Source of the DNA: Chelatococcus sp. YT9
GTDB taxonomy: Bacteria > Pseudomonadota > Alphaproteobacteria > Rhizobiales > Beijerinckiaceae
DNA: 64,000 bases
Direction of reading: 5' to 3'
NCBI RefSeq assembly: GCF_018398315.1
Contig: NZ_JAHBRW010000002.1
Coordinates: forward strand, 1,844,637-1,908,636
Shown: in pieces, positions 56,601 to 64,000 of the stretch
Layout: each line of letters starts with the position of its first letter
Numbering within the stretch: the first letter of the stretch is position 1
The notes under the pieces: generated by a model
What the model was told of the DNA's origin: nothing
What the model saw: only the letters and a program-made list of their open reading frames with translations
The model's database searches: none
Program-made: the position numbers and the translations under genes

Positions 56601-57003
56601 GGCGCGCATCGTCATGTTTTCGGCCAGCGCCGTGGAAGCCTACAGAGCCGCAATGGCCCGCCCCTTCCATGATGGATATCTGCTGAAGCCCGTCGAGATC
56701 CGCCAGCTCCTCCGCGAAGTCCAGATCCAACTCGGGCTCGAATGGGAGCACGGGGACGATCCCACAGCAACCCTGGCACAAGCTCCCACCGGTCGCTCTC
56801 CCCTCCATGCCGCCGACGTCGCTGATCTCAGGCGCCTTGGAGAACTTGGCCATATACGTGGCTTGCAGTCCAGACTGGACGTGATCGGGCGCGCGAACCC
56901 CGCGCAACGCGGGACCGTTGCCGAACTCACGCGTCTCGTTGACACGATCGATCTTCCCGGCTTCATGACCGCTCTCGACGTGATGGATCAGCATGACGCA
57001 TAG
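53632..57003 (+). CDS. NCS1-type transporter fused to a hybrid histidine kinase with receiver
   Basis: The 1123-residue protein has, in order: a nucleobase:cation symporter-1 domain (about 1-480; RWSPLRVANTALGAISFLALEAIG, GAGFGYIGSTITSLIYASFTF, and the closing SGRYYLARTPKKS); a cysteine-rich segment (nine Cys between 499 and 536); two membrane helices (about 564-590 and 607-628); a coiled coil; a HisKA domain with phospho-acceptor His682 in GLSHELRTPLN; an ATPase domain (Asn796, Asn800, DTGPGIP at 827, GTGLGLTI near 862); and a receiver (acid pair at 924-926, phospho-Asp968). The ATG at 53632 avoids overlap with urtA. CbrA is an established transporter-kinase analogue, but from a different transporter family. 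It probably senses an amide, urea or nucleobase-derived compound and controls the divergent fmd-urt genes; this is inference. Confidence 0.88.
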   Translation: MSGQQRIDRVRREYNQWVTNQTLEDFALRFTAKRARRWSPLRVANTALGAISFLALEAIGAATTLSYGFTNASLAILAVSTLIFMTGVPISYYASRYGVDIDLLTRGAGFGYIGSTITSLIYASFTFIFFAIEAVILAIAIEMMTGLPRAIGYLVSALVVIPLVTHGITLISRFQLWTQPLWIVLQIAPFVAIMHYEPDVLSDWTGFTGRHGDLGGGFSLILFGAASSVMFSLVAQIGEQVDFLRFLPRERSGKRWAWWLALVSAGPGWIIIGALKMLAGSFLAVYALKQGVTEEQAVEPAEMYVTAFETIFGDPRVALYIACAFVILCQLKINVTNAYAGSIAWSNFFSRLTHSHPGRVVWLVFNLGVAVLLMELGVYRALENTLALYSNVAIGWVGAIVADLVINKPLKLSPAHIEFKRAHLYDINPVGVGAMLIATTVGISTFFGLAGELAKALSPFLALGAALVTAPLIAWATSGRYYLARTPKKSWQKRDSIKCCICEHAFEPEDMASCPAYAGPICSLCCSLDARCDDLCKPHARYPVQMRAALTRILPSKLHGWLTADVTYFLGVFFLAGGVIALTLTLIYLQSTSDPSVDPAIAAGLLWKAFFVLAIIIGVAAWLFVLVQASRTAAQEESRRQTTLLMNEIEAHNRTDAALQRAKDAAEAANHAKSRYVVGLSHELRTPLNAIVGYAQILENDTAIAAKQRGQIHVVRRSADHLSGLIDGILDISKIEAGRLDLSRDEIPLVEFLDQIVGMFKLQAAAKGLQFCFDRPANLPAVVYADGNRLRQVLINLLSNAIKFTVEGKVTFALAYRSPVAEFTIADTGPGIPAADLERIFEPFERGAGRPGQMPPGTGLGLTISKLLAGVMGGSITVTSEPGIGTAFKVKLLLSEVADPRPIIGSEDHITGYVGPRRTIFVVDDDPVHHDLMREILGPLGFIILHATHGEACIDMAHHVRPDLFLIDVSMAGMDGWALAQALREQGQDQARIVMFSASAVEAYRAAMARPFHDGYLLKPVEIRQLLREVQIQLGLEWEHGDDPTATLAQAPTGRSPLHAADVADLRRLGELGHIRGLQSRLDVIGRANPAQRGTVAELTRLVDTIDLPGFMTALDVMDQHDA

Positions 57004-57922
57004 CCACGACAGCCGTCGCATCGCCCTTGTGGTCGACGATTCGCCCGAGACCCTGCGTTTACTGACAGACGCTCTCGACGCGGCAGGCTTCACCGTCATG
57101 GTGGCGCTCGACGGCGAATCCGCCCTGAAGATTGCGGGGCACATCACCCCGGATGTGGTGCTGCTCGACGCGGTCATGCCCGGGATGAGCGGTTTCACGG
57201 CGTGCCGGCGCCTGAAGCAGGAGCCCCCGCTTGCGCATGTCCCGGTCATCTTCATGACCGGATTGACCGAGACCGCTCATATTCTCGAGGGATTGGCCGC
57301 TGGCGGCGTCGACTATGTTACCAAGCCGATCGTCATAGACGAGATGCTGGCCCGGATCCGCGTCCATTCGACCAATGCGCGCCTCACCGCAAGCGCGCAG
57401 GCCGCCCTCGATACGTCCGGCCGGACCCTGCTCGCCGTCGATATCTCCGGCGACGTCCTCTGGCTCACACCTGTCGCGCGCAAGCGGCTTGGCCCGACCC
57501 TCGTTAAGGGCAAGGCGCGACCGTCGGCCCTGCCCGCCGGCCTGGCGCGCTGGCTCCGGGATGTCGCTGCAATTTCCGAGAGTGAGCGCCAAAGGGAACT
57601 CGTCACGCCCCTACCCGGCGACCCAAGCTCCACACTGACATTCGTCGGCCGCATGGGGGAGGACGAGTATCTGCTCCGGCTTGGGTCTGGACAGGTCGAG
57701 GATGCTCCCGCACGGCTGCGACAGAGCTTCGACCTGACACACCGCGAGGGCGAGGTGCTCTGGTGGATCGCCGCCGGCAAGTCCAACCGCGACATTGCCG
57801 CGATCCTCTCCCTGAGCCCGCGCACGGTCGACAAGCATCTGGAGCAGGTCTACCTGAAGCTGCGCGTCGAGAACCGCACAGCGGCCGCCACACTTGCGCT
57901 GCGATCGCTCGGCCAGTTGTAG
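56993..57922 (+). CDS. Response regulator with LuxR-type DNA-binding domain
   Basis: The 309-residue regulator has an N-terminal receiver (acid pair at 15-16, phospho-acceptor Asp59 in LLDAVMPGMSG, Lys in YVTKP near residue 108), a linker of about 100 residues, and a C-terminal LuxR/GerE helix-turn-helix (LTHREGEVLWWIAAGKSNRDIAAILSLSPRTVDKHLEQVY). It overlaps the end of the transporter-kinase gene by 11 bases, so the two are a two-component pair. Probable targets are the divergent urtA-fmdB operon. Confidence 0.92.
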   Translation: MTHSHDSRRIALVVDDSPETLRLLTDALDAAGFTVMVALDGESALKIAGHITPDVVLLDAVMPGMSGFTACRRLKQEPPLAHVPVIFMTGLTETAHILEGLAAGGVDYVTKPIVIDEMLARIRVHSTNARLTASAQAALDTSGRTLLAVDISGDVLWLTPVARKRLGPTLVKGKARPSALPAGLARWLRDVAAISESERQRELVTPLPGDPSSTLTFVGRMGEDEYLLRLGSGQVEDAPARLRQSFDLTHREGEVLWWIAAGKSNRDIAAILSLSPRTVDKHLEQVYLKLRVENRTAAATLALRSLGQL

Positions 57923-57983
57923 CGAAAGCCACCACCACTACCGGCGCCGAGACGCATCATGCGACAGGCTTCCCGTTCCGGCT

Positions 57984-59417
57984 TCACAGCAGGTTCTTGT
58001 GGAACCGGCCGTCCTTCATGATGGCCATAAAATTCCTCTGCGGATCCTCAAGCAACCGGATGTCGTCGACCGGGTTGCCTGCCACCACGAGCAAATCTGC
58101 CAACGCGCCTTCTGTGACGATACCGAGCTTCCCAGGATAGGGATTGCGAAGGTTGGACAGCGACAGGAGCGCGGCATTGCCGGAGGTGGCCATCTGCAGG
58201 GCTTCGGCGTTGCTATACCAGTTGGCGAGATGGGTGAGCATCACGTTCTGACGCGGCCCCAGTTCCGGGGAGAACAACACATCGGAACCCCAGGCGGTCT
58301 TGATGCCAAGGCGGCGCGCGAATTCATAGATGCGCGGCGTGCCCGCGAAGAGCTGCTGAGCGCGCTCCACGCCTGGCCCGGTCTGTGAGGCGGCGTCCGC
58401 CATGGTGAGGAAGGGCTGCGTGCTAAGCCACGCGCCCTTTTCCGCAATCAGGCGCGCCGTCGCCTCATCCATCAAATGGGCATGCTCGATCGACATGACG
58501 CCCGCAGCCAGAGCACGCTGAATAGCGCGCGGCGTGTAGGCGTGCACCGCCACATAGGTGTTCCAGTCCATGGCGACATCGACCGCCGCGCGGAGCTCTG
58601 CTTCGCTGAAGGTGATCATGTCGAGCGGACTGCGAGGCGAGGACACCCCGCCACCGCCTACCAGCTTGACTTGCGAGGCACCCTGGAGAAGCTGCTCGCG
58701 CACGCGCATTTTCAGATCATCGATGCCGTCGACGATCGCGGATCCGCCCGTCAATTCGCCTTTGCTCAACTGGCCGCCATCGCGCGGAATCTCGCTGGGT
58801 AGTCGCAGATCGCTGTGTCCGCCGGAGGTGGTGATCATTGCCCCGGACGGAAAAATACGCGGCCCCGGAATGAGGCCTGCGTCGATTGCCTGCTTGAACG
58901 AGAACACCGGCCCGCCAAGATCACGAACCGTCGTGAATCCGCGCATCAGGGTACGTTCTGCCTCAGCAGTCGAGATCGCGTAAATGATGCCTGGATCACC
59001 ATTGAGCAAGATGTTCAGCGGCACCGCGGCGAAGATCGCATGCCAATGCGCGTCTATCAGACCGGGAATGACAACGCCGTTGCGGCACGCGATGATGGTG
59101 GCATCTTTGGGTGCGGGCGCATTGGTGAAATCGATCGACGCGATTCGGTTACCCTCGACCAAGATCTGGACGCCGTCCCTGACCGTTCCTGAAACGCTGT
59201 CGAACAGGCGTGCCTCGCGAAGGAGGATCTGACCGGGCGTTTGCGCAAGGGTGGTGCGGGGCAACACACTCGCAGCCGCCGTGGCCGCGGCCGCGCCGAG
59301 AAGACCGCGCCTCGAAAGCATATCGAGGCGCTGAGAAGCTTTTCGCAAATCGGGGTTGTGACAGGCACATCCGGCGCCATGGACGAGATGACCGTATTTC
59401 TGGCCGAACCGCTGCAT
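57984..59417 (-). CDS. Tat-exported metal-dependent amidohydrolase
   Basis: The 477-residue protein has a twin-arginine leader LSRRGLLGAAAATAAASVLP preceded by an unusually long head with a cysteine-histidine group (GAGCACHNPDLRK). The catalytic domain has VIPGLIDAHWHAIFA near residue 118 (family HxH), a lysine-containing ASQVKLVGGGG near residue 246, VAVHAYTPRAIQRAL, IEHAHLMDE and WGSDVLFSPELG. This is the imidazolonepropionase/prolidase-like class. The start at 59417 is kept for its GGGAG Shine-Dalgarno; an ATG at 59321 would give a standard Tat leader. The substrate is unknown. Confidence 0.82.
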   Translation of the reverse strand: MQRFGQKYGHLVHGAGCACHNPDLRKASQRLDMLSRRGLLGAAAATAAASVLPRTTLAQTPGQILLREARLFDSVSGTVRDGVQILVEGNRIASIDFTNAPAPKDATIIACRNGVVIPGLIDAHWHAIFAAVPLNILLNGDPGIIYAISTAEAERTLMRGFTTVRDLGGPVFSFKQAIDAGLIPGPRIFPSGAMITTSGGHSDLRLPSEIPRDGGQLSKGELTGGSAIVDGIDDLKMRVREQLLQGASQVKLVGGGGVSSPRSPLDMITFSEAELRAAVDVAMDWNTYVAVHAYTPRAIQRALAAGVMSIEHAHLMDEATARLIAEKGAWLSTQPFLTMADAASQTGPGVERAQQLFAGTPRIYEFARRLGIKTAWGSDVLFSPELGPRQNVMLTHLANWYSNAEALQMATSGNAALLSLSNLRNPYPGKLGIVTEGALADLLVVAGNPVDDIRLLEDPQRNFMAIMKDGRFHKNLL

Positions 59418-59459
59418 TGTCTCACTCCCAACTGGTGATCGGCACGGTACCGATCTCGC

Positions 59460-60651
59460 CTATTCGATGATCGTGTCACCGCCGACTGGTTCGGCGCTGT
59501 CGAAGATCATGAACACGATCGGGATACCCGGCTCGGCCGTAGCGTCCGTGCGGCGCGCACCAACCCGGCCGCCCCGCGGAGCCCTATATTCTGCAACGAC
59601 CTCGCCGAAGGTATTGCGTTGGATTGCAACCTTCTGTCCCGCTTCGACCGCATCGTTGAGCTTCACCAGCAGTTCGACGAAACCGCCATGGGACGCGATG
59701 ATCGCCAGCATGCCGTCGGCGACGAAGACCTTCGAATCTTCTCCAGTGCGGCCTATCGGGCCGGCAATGATGCGGTGATGCTTGAGAACGTTCATCGTCC
59801 CCTCGACGAACAGTGCGATCATATCGAGGTCAAAGATGCGCGGCCGGCCGATCTCTGGCGTGAAGGCCGGAATGCCCGCAGCGATCAACGCATTGGCGAG
59901 GAGGCCGGGCTCGGCCGCGTTGTCGAAGATCTGCTCGATTGGATAGAGTTCGGCCATCGCCTTCACCTCGGGCAGGTCCATCCTGGCCAGATGAAACGCG
60001 GTCATGTCCATGCCTGTGGCCGATGTGTGGAAATCGATCCCGTAGTCGAGGTTCGCACGCAGCAGCCTGTTGAAGACAAGGCCGGCATGGCGGGTGGGAG
60101 CGTCCGGCGCGTCCTCGTCTCCCGGGAAGAGCCGGTTGATATCGATGAGGTCGATGCCTCGCCCGGAATTCGGCCAGCGTCGCTCCATCGCCTCAATAGC
60201 CGGTCGCGAAACGTCGAACACGGCAATTACCGTACCGGACATTTGCCCAGGATCGAGCTGGCTCATCACGGTCTGCAAGGTGTGAACCGGGCTCATCTCA
60301 TCGCCATGAACACCGCTGATCAGACCCACGCGCTTGCCCGGAGCAGCCCCCTTCGCCACCATCACCGACACATACCAATGCTGACCCGTCGGCATCTGCA
60401 CACCCTGGAAGTAGAAGCTGTGCTTGCCGGGGGCGAGGTCAGAAACGTCGAGCGCACTGATCACACGTTTGCCGTCGATGACGTCGCCGGTAAAGACTGT
60501 GCCGGTATTGCCGCTGGGTGCCCCCCCCAGATGGTGCGGGGGCTTGCGCCTGCGCCGCGCCCACTCCCATGCCCGCGACAGCACCGACCGCCGCGACTGA
60601 AGCCATCATGAAATCACGGCGGCCTAGATGTTCAGATGGTCCATCGGTCAT
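59460..60651 (-). pseudogene. Tat-exported succinylglutamate desuccinylase/aspartoacylase-like protein, frameshifted
   Basis: A twin-arginine leader (EHLGRRDFMMASVAAVGAV) starts at 60651 and is open for 41 residues to a run of eight C (plus strand 60521-60528). The catalytic part continues in another frame, from GAPSGNTGTVF to 59460. Removing one base from the run joins them into one protein of about 396 residues. The catalytic part has the zinc motif GVHGDE (His, Glu) and DFHTSATGMDM (third His), and ends in an unremarkable beta domain. It may be a true pseudogene, a phase-variable gene or an assembly error. It is downstream of a MocR regulator on the same strand and upstream of the Tat amidohydrolase. 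Confidence 0.75.
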
Positions 60652-60894
60652 TTTGCTGCCCTGCATATCAGCGTGAACATCAAAGTGAGTAACCGGTATC
60701 ACGTGTGATCGGCAGCGGGAAACCCAGCTGGCTCGAAGCCTTTGCCGCAGAAGCCTGGACGGAGGGGAATGCACATCCCTAAGGGCAATCCCGCCCAAAA
60801 GTGCATCGGTTCGCTTACTCGCGATGACGTGGAACGGCAGGCGCAGTCAAATCACCCGTGCGCCGAGGATTGGCGCGGACTTGTGGATGATCGG

Positions 60895-62433
60895 TCACTT
60901 GGAGGGGTGAGGATGGCGCCCGTCGTAAATAGCGAAGGCCTGTTTCAACGCGAGTACGGCAGTGCGGATTTCCTCCTCCGAGAACGCGGCGAAGCCCAGC
61001 ACCAAGCCACTCTGAATTGGCGTCTCGATGGCGTAGCTCGATATCGCGTTGGCTTCCAAGCCTTGGGCCGCGGCGATCTGGGACAGGACCACGTCGTCTT
61101 CCGCCCCCTTAAGCCAGGCAGCCACTTGCATACCGGTTTCTACCGGCGCGACGGTAATGCGTTCGCCAAGCTGCTTGTTGAGCGCATCGAGCAGCGCGGT
61201 CTGCCTTGGCGCGTAGAGTTTGCGCATGCGAGCCAGATGCCGCGAAAAATAACCGCTGTTCATGAAATCGCTGGTGAGGCGCTGATCGAACATGGGGTAT
61301 CGGCCGGCCACGGCGCGCGCGCCGACGCAGGCCTCGAGGATCGCATCGGGCACGACGGCGTAACCCAGACGCAGAGATGGGAAAAGCACCTTCCCGAATG
61401 TTCCGATATGAATAACCAGATTATTCTCGTCGAGAGTATGCAGGCTAGGCAGCGGGCGCCCACTATATCGTAACTCGCTATCGTAGTCCGCTTCGATAAT
61501 CCATGCGTGACGCATCTTGGCCCAGTCGATCAACTTCCTCCGCCTCTCGATGCTGAGTGTAACACTGCACGGAAACTGGTTCGAAGGGAAAACATAAGCA
61601 GCTCGCGCGTCGGGATGGCTCGCGATTGCTTCCTCGACACACATGCCATGGGCATCGACACGAACGGGATAGACCTTGTTGGAGTGGGTGGCGAGTGACG
61701 CAAAGGTGCCCTTGTAGCAGGGATCCTCGCAAAGAATGGGATCCTCCTTGCCGATGACGACGCGCAACACGACGTCGAGAGCCTGGTCGGCGCCGGCGAA
61801 GATCAGGATATTGTCCGCCCGGCACTGCACACCACGCGCCAGCCCGAGATGACGCGCCAGCGCCTCGCGCAAAGCCGGATCGCCGCTGGCGCTGCCCTCG
61901 CCAAGCAACTCACGCTGGGCCGAATGGGGCAAGTTGCGCAGATTGCGCATGGTCAGTTCGGTCCATTGGCGAATCGGGAAGGCGTCAATGGCCGGAAAAT
62001 TGGAGCGAAACGGCTTCGCGGGAAGGGAGAGCTGAAGCGCTTGGTTGAGGCTCTGGTAACGATCCAGGTTTGGCGTCTCCGGCAAGGCACCGGCGACGGT
62101 GCCACTTTTGTGAACGGGCGATGCCGAGGTGGGCGAAGGGCTCAACACAGCCGAAACATCACTCGACACGAAGGTGCCAGATCCGCGCCCGGCGGTCAGG
62201 AGGCCATCGAGCGTCAGATGTTCATAAGCCATCAACACGGTATTTCGGGATACAGCGAGCTTTTGCGACAAGGCCCGCGTCGAGGGCAGGCGCATCCCAG
62301 GCTTGAGTACGCCGTCCGCCACCATCTGGGTCAACCGTTCGCAGACCTGTTGGTAAAGTGGCGCCTCTGATTTCGCATCAAGCGGTACCATCAGATCAAG
62401 AGCACCGCCGTTGCGATGACGCGCACTACCCAC
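60895..62433 (-). CDS. MocR/PdxR-type regulator (GntR helix-turn-helix plus aminotransferase domain)
   Basis: The 512-residue protein has an N-terminal winged helix (APLYQQVCERLTQMVADGVL, then LPSTRALSQKLAVSRNTVLMAYEHLTLDGLL), a linker of about 60 residues, and a class I aminotransferase-like domain with LIFAGADQALDV, EADYDSELRYSG and the PLP-binding Lys in IGTFGKVLFPSLRLGYAV. A GTG at 62433 with AAGGAAGG is chosen; the family start at 62391 lacks a Shine-Dalgarno. Such regulators use PLP or a PLP-bound amino compound as effector. It is divergent from the hydantoinase gene and precedes the Tat genes. Confidence 0.85.
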   Translation of the reverse strand: MGSARHRNGGALDLMVPLDAKSEAPLYQQVCERLTQMVADGVLKPGMRLPSTRALSQKLAVSRNTVLMAYEHLTLDGLLTAGRGSGTFVSSDVSAVLSPSPTSASPVHKSGTVAGALPETPNLDRYQSLNQALQLSLPAKPFRSNFPAIDAFPIRQWTELTMRNLRNLPHSAQRELLGEGSASGDPALREALARHLGLARGVQCRADNILIFAGADQALDVVLRVVIGKEDPILCEDPCYKGTFASLATHSNKVYPVRVDAHGMCVEEAIASHPDARAAYVFPSNQFPCSVTLSIERRRKLIDWAKMRHAWIIEADYDSELRYSGRPLPSLHTLDENNLVIHIGTFGKVLFPSLRLGYAVVPDAILEACVGARAVAGRYPMFDQRLTSDFMNSGYFSRHLARMRKLYAPRQTALLDALNKQLGERITVAPVETGMQVAAWLKGAEDDVVLSQIAAAQGLEANAISSYAIETPIQSGLVLGFAAFSEEEIRTAVLALKQAFAIYDGRHPHPSK

Positions 62434-62659
62434 GTTCCGCCTTCCTTTCAATCATCCCCCAGCCCTTCAAAGTGGCACCATCAACTTGGCCCCAAAGCGG
62501 CCCTTGTCAACTCCCCGCCGCCTGAGCCAAGTCTACGTTGGAGATTGCGCGAGCGTCCGCATCGATGAGGCGACAGGGCGAAGCCACCTGTGAGCCAAGG
62601 CCCGATCGGCGTGGACCACTATCCGCTGATATCTCGGTTTATGATGAGGTTTAAGTACA

Positions 62660-64000
62660 GTGCAACGTGTACGAACGGGTGTCGAAGTCGGAGGGACCTT
62701 CACGGACCTCGTTGCCTTCGAGGGTGACGAGATCATCGTCCACAAGGTCCAGAGCACGCCCAAATCTCCTGATAAGGGCGTGTTCAACGCCCTTGAACAA
62801 GCCGGGCTCACCTTTTCCCACATAGAGGATTTCGGCCACGGCTCCACCGTCGCGACGAACGCGGTTCTGGAGCGCAAGGGCGCTCGCATCGCTTTCGTCA
62901 CGACACGTGGCTTCCGTGATCTCCTCCTGCTCCAGCGCCATGACCGCAGCGCAATCTACGAGCTTGCCTATCAGAAGGCCGTCCCGGTCGTCCGCCGCAG
63001 GGACTGCTTTGAGATCTCCGAGCGTGTCCTTGCTGACGGCACCGTCGAGCAGACGCTTGCGCTGGCCGAGGAGGGCGAAGCTCTGGTCGCCCAGCTGAAG
63101 GCTGGCGACTATGCGGCGGTGGCGCTCTGCCTGCTCAATTCCTACGCCAATCCCGCGCATGAAATCGCCCTGACAAGCTATCTCCAGGACGCTCTCCCGG
63201 GCCTCCTGATCACGCGATCCTCAGTGGTGGCACGTGAGTTCCGCGAATATGAGCGGGCGTCCACGACAGCCTTGTCGGCCTATGTCCAGCCTGTCATCGA
63301 CAGCTACCTCAAGCGGGTCGAGCAGCGCCTTGACGACGAAGGCTTCCACGGCCGTTTCACGGTGATGCAATCCAACGGCGGACGCTTGCCGGCTTCCGCC
63401 ATGCGCGAGAATGCCATCACGGCGCTGTTTTCGGGCCCCGCCGCGGGCGTGGTCGGCGCGACCCGACAGGTCGCGAAGTCGGGCTATGGCAATCTGATCA
63501 CCTTCGACATGGGGGGCACAAGCGCCGATGTCTGCCTTGTCAAGGACGGCAAACCATCGCTGGTGCATGAAACCGCGATCGACCGGCTGCCCGTGCAAGC
63601 GCCCATTCTCGATATCGTCACGGTGGGTGGCGGCGGTGGCAGCATCATCTGGATTGACGACGGTGGCATGCTGCGGGTCGGCCCGCAGAGTGCTGGCGGT
63701 GATCCCGGCCCCGCCTGCTACGGCTATGGCGGAACCGTGCCGACGATCACGGACGCGCAGGTCATCTGCGGGGCGGTGCGGCCGGAATCGTTCCTGGGTG
63801 GGCGCATGAAGCTCGACATCGAGGCCGCGAAAGCAGCGTTGGCTCCAGTCGCCGCTCGCTTCGGCACCAGCATCGAGGGCCTCGCGGACAGCGCCATCAA
63901 GCTTGTGAACGCCAATATTGTTCGCGCCATCCAGCTCGTCTCGACCGAGCGTGGCCATGACCCGCGCGATTTCGTGCTGGTACCCTTCGGAGGCGGAGGG
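62660..64000 (+). CDS. hyuA: Hydantoinase A/oxoprolinase family protein, N-terminal part (3' end outside window)
   Basis: The frame is open from a GTG at 62660 to the window edge (447 codons). TGVEVGGTFTDLVAFEGD at the start and HGSTVATNAVLERKG near residue 60 are the HyuA N-terminal domain. REFREYERASTTALSAYVQP near residue 195, MQSNGGRLPA, TALFSGPAAGVVGA, NLITFDMGGTSADVCLV and VGGGGGSIIWIDDGG near residue 322 are the ATPase-like core. The family hydrolyses hydantoins or 5-oxoproline with ATP and normally pairs with a HyuB subunit, expected downstream. It is divergent from the MocR regulator. Confidence 0.88.
   Translation, partial: MQRVRTGVEVGGTFTDLVAFEGDEIIVHKVQSTPKSPDKGVFNALEQAGLTFSHIEDFGHGSTVATNAVLERKGARIAFVTTRGFRDLLLLQRHDRSAIYELAYQKAVPVVRRRDCFEISERVLADGTVEQTLALAEEGEALVAQLKAGDYAAVALCLLNSYANPAHEIALTSYLQDALPGLLITRSSVVAREFREYERASTTALSAYVQPVIDSYLKRVEQRLDDEGFHGRFTVMQSNGGRLPASAMRENAITALFSGPAAGVVGATRQVAKSGYGNLITFDMGGTSADVCLVKDGKPSLVHETAIDRLPVQAPILDIVTVGGGGGSIIWIDDGGMLRVGPQSAGGDPGPACYGYGGTVPTITDAQVICGAVRPESFLGGRMKLDIEAAKAALAPVAARFGTSIEGLADSAIKLVNANIVRAIQLVSTERGHDPRDFVLVPFGGGG

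Noticed and set aside
55858-57255. Open frame of 465 codons on the minus strand
   Set aside because: It is antisense to the kinase, receiver and response-regulator domains, which are well supported.

Overview
The window reads as a chromosomal stretch of a GC-rich alphaproteobacterium, most likely of the Hyphomicrobiales (Rhizobiales). This is inferred from a DUF982 small protein, ThuE-like sugar transport genes, many solute ABC operons and Tat-type leaders on binding proteins. No rRNA, tRNA, insertion sequence, prophage or CRISPR array was seen. Nearly all of the window is catabolic, transport and regulatory genes.

Layout. (1) 2-169: tail of a flavin reductase. (2) 708-7421: a compatible-solute island with a glycerol-3-phosphate dehydrogenase paralogue, a HAD phosphatase and a glucosylglycerol-phosphate synthase, followed by a ThuE/GgtB-type binding protein and two permeases. 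(3) 7482-17580: a sugar-acid region with mannonate dehydratase, DUF982, a LacI-controlled run of dehydrogenases, a second sugar ABC transporter and a sugar isomerase. Neither sugar transporter has its own ATPase. (4) 17657-38315: a large acyl-CoA catabolic island. It holds a Baeyer-Villiger-type monooxygenase, an SDR, a SnoaL-like protein, three acyl-CoA dehydrogenases, a fused hydratase/hydroxyacyl-CoA dehydrogenase, an acyl-CoA synthetase, two further crotonase-fold enzymes, a thiolase, a CoA-transferase, a TetR regulator and a complete Liv-type ABC transporter. Four CTAACA-nn-TGTTAG-like sites lie in its promoter regions, two of them inside near-identical promoters, and look like the TetR operators.

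(5) 38544-46490: a LacI-controlled operon for a polar-amino-acid-like compound: aminotransferase, amidohydrolase, complete polar amino acid ABC transporter and an enolase-superfamily enzyme, with three LacI-like palindromes upstream. (6) 46867-57922: an amide/urea module of formamidase FmdA, zinc-ribbon FmdB and UrtABCDE. It is divergent from a large sensor kinase whose N-terminal half is an NCS1-type nucleobase transporter, joined through a nine-cysteine segment to a histidine kinase and a receiver, and paired with a LuxR-type response regulator. (7) 57984-64000: a Tat-exported amidohydrolase, a Tat-exported succinylglutamate-desuccinylase-like gene frameshifted at a run of eight C, a MocR regulator and the start of a hydantoinase A/oxoprolinase-family gene running off the window.

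The most unusual items are the NCS1 transporter-histidine kinase fusion with its cysteine-rich linker, the shared promoter-operator module of the acyl-CoA island, the cyanobacterial-type glucosylglycerol island, an SDR without its catalytic tyrosine, and the frameshifted Tat gene. All functional calls are from reading the translated sequence and neighbourhood; no database search was run. Start sites were moved from the longest reading frame wherever a Shine-Dalgarno sequence or family length favoured another codon.
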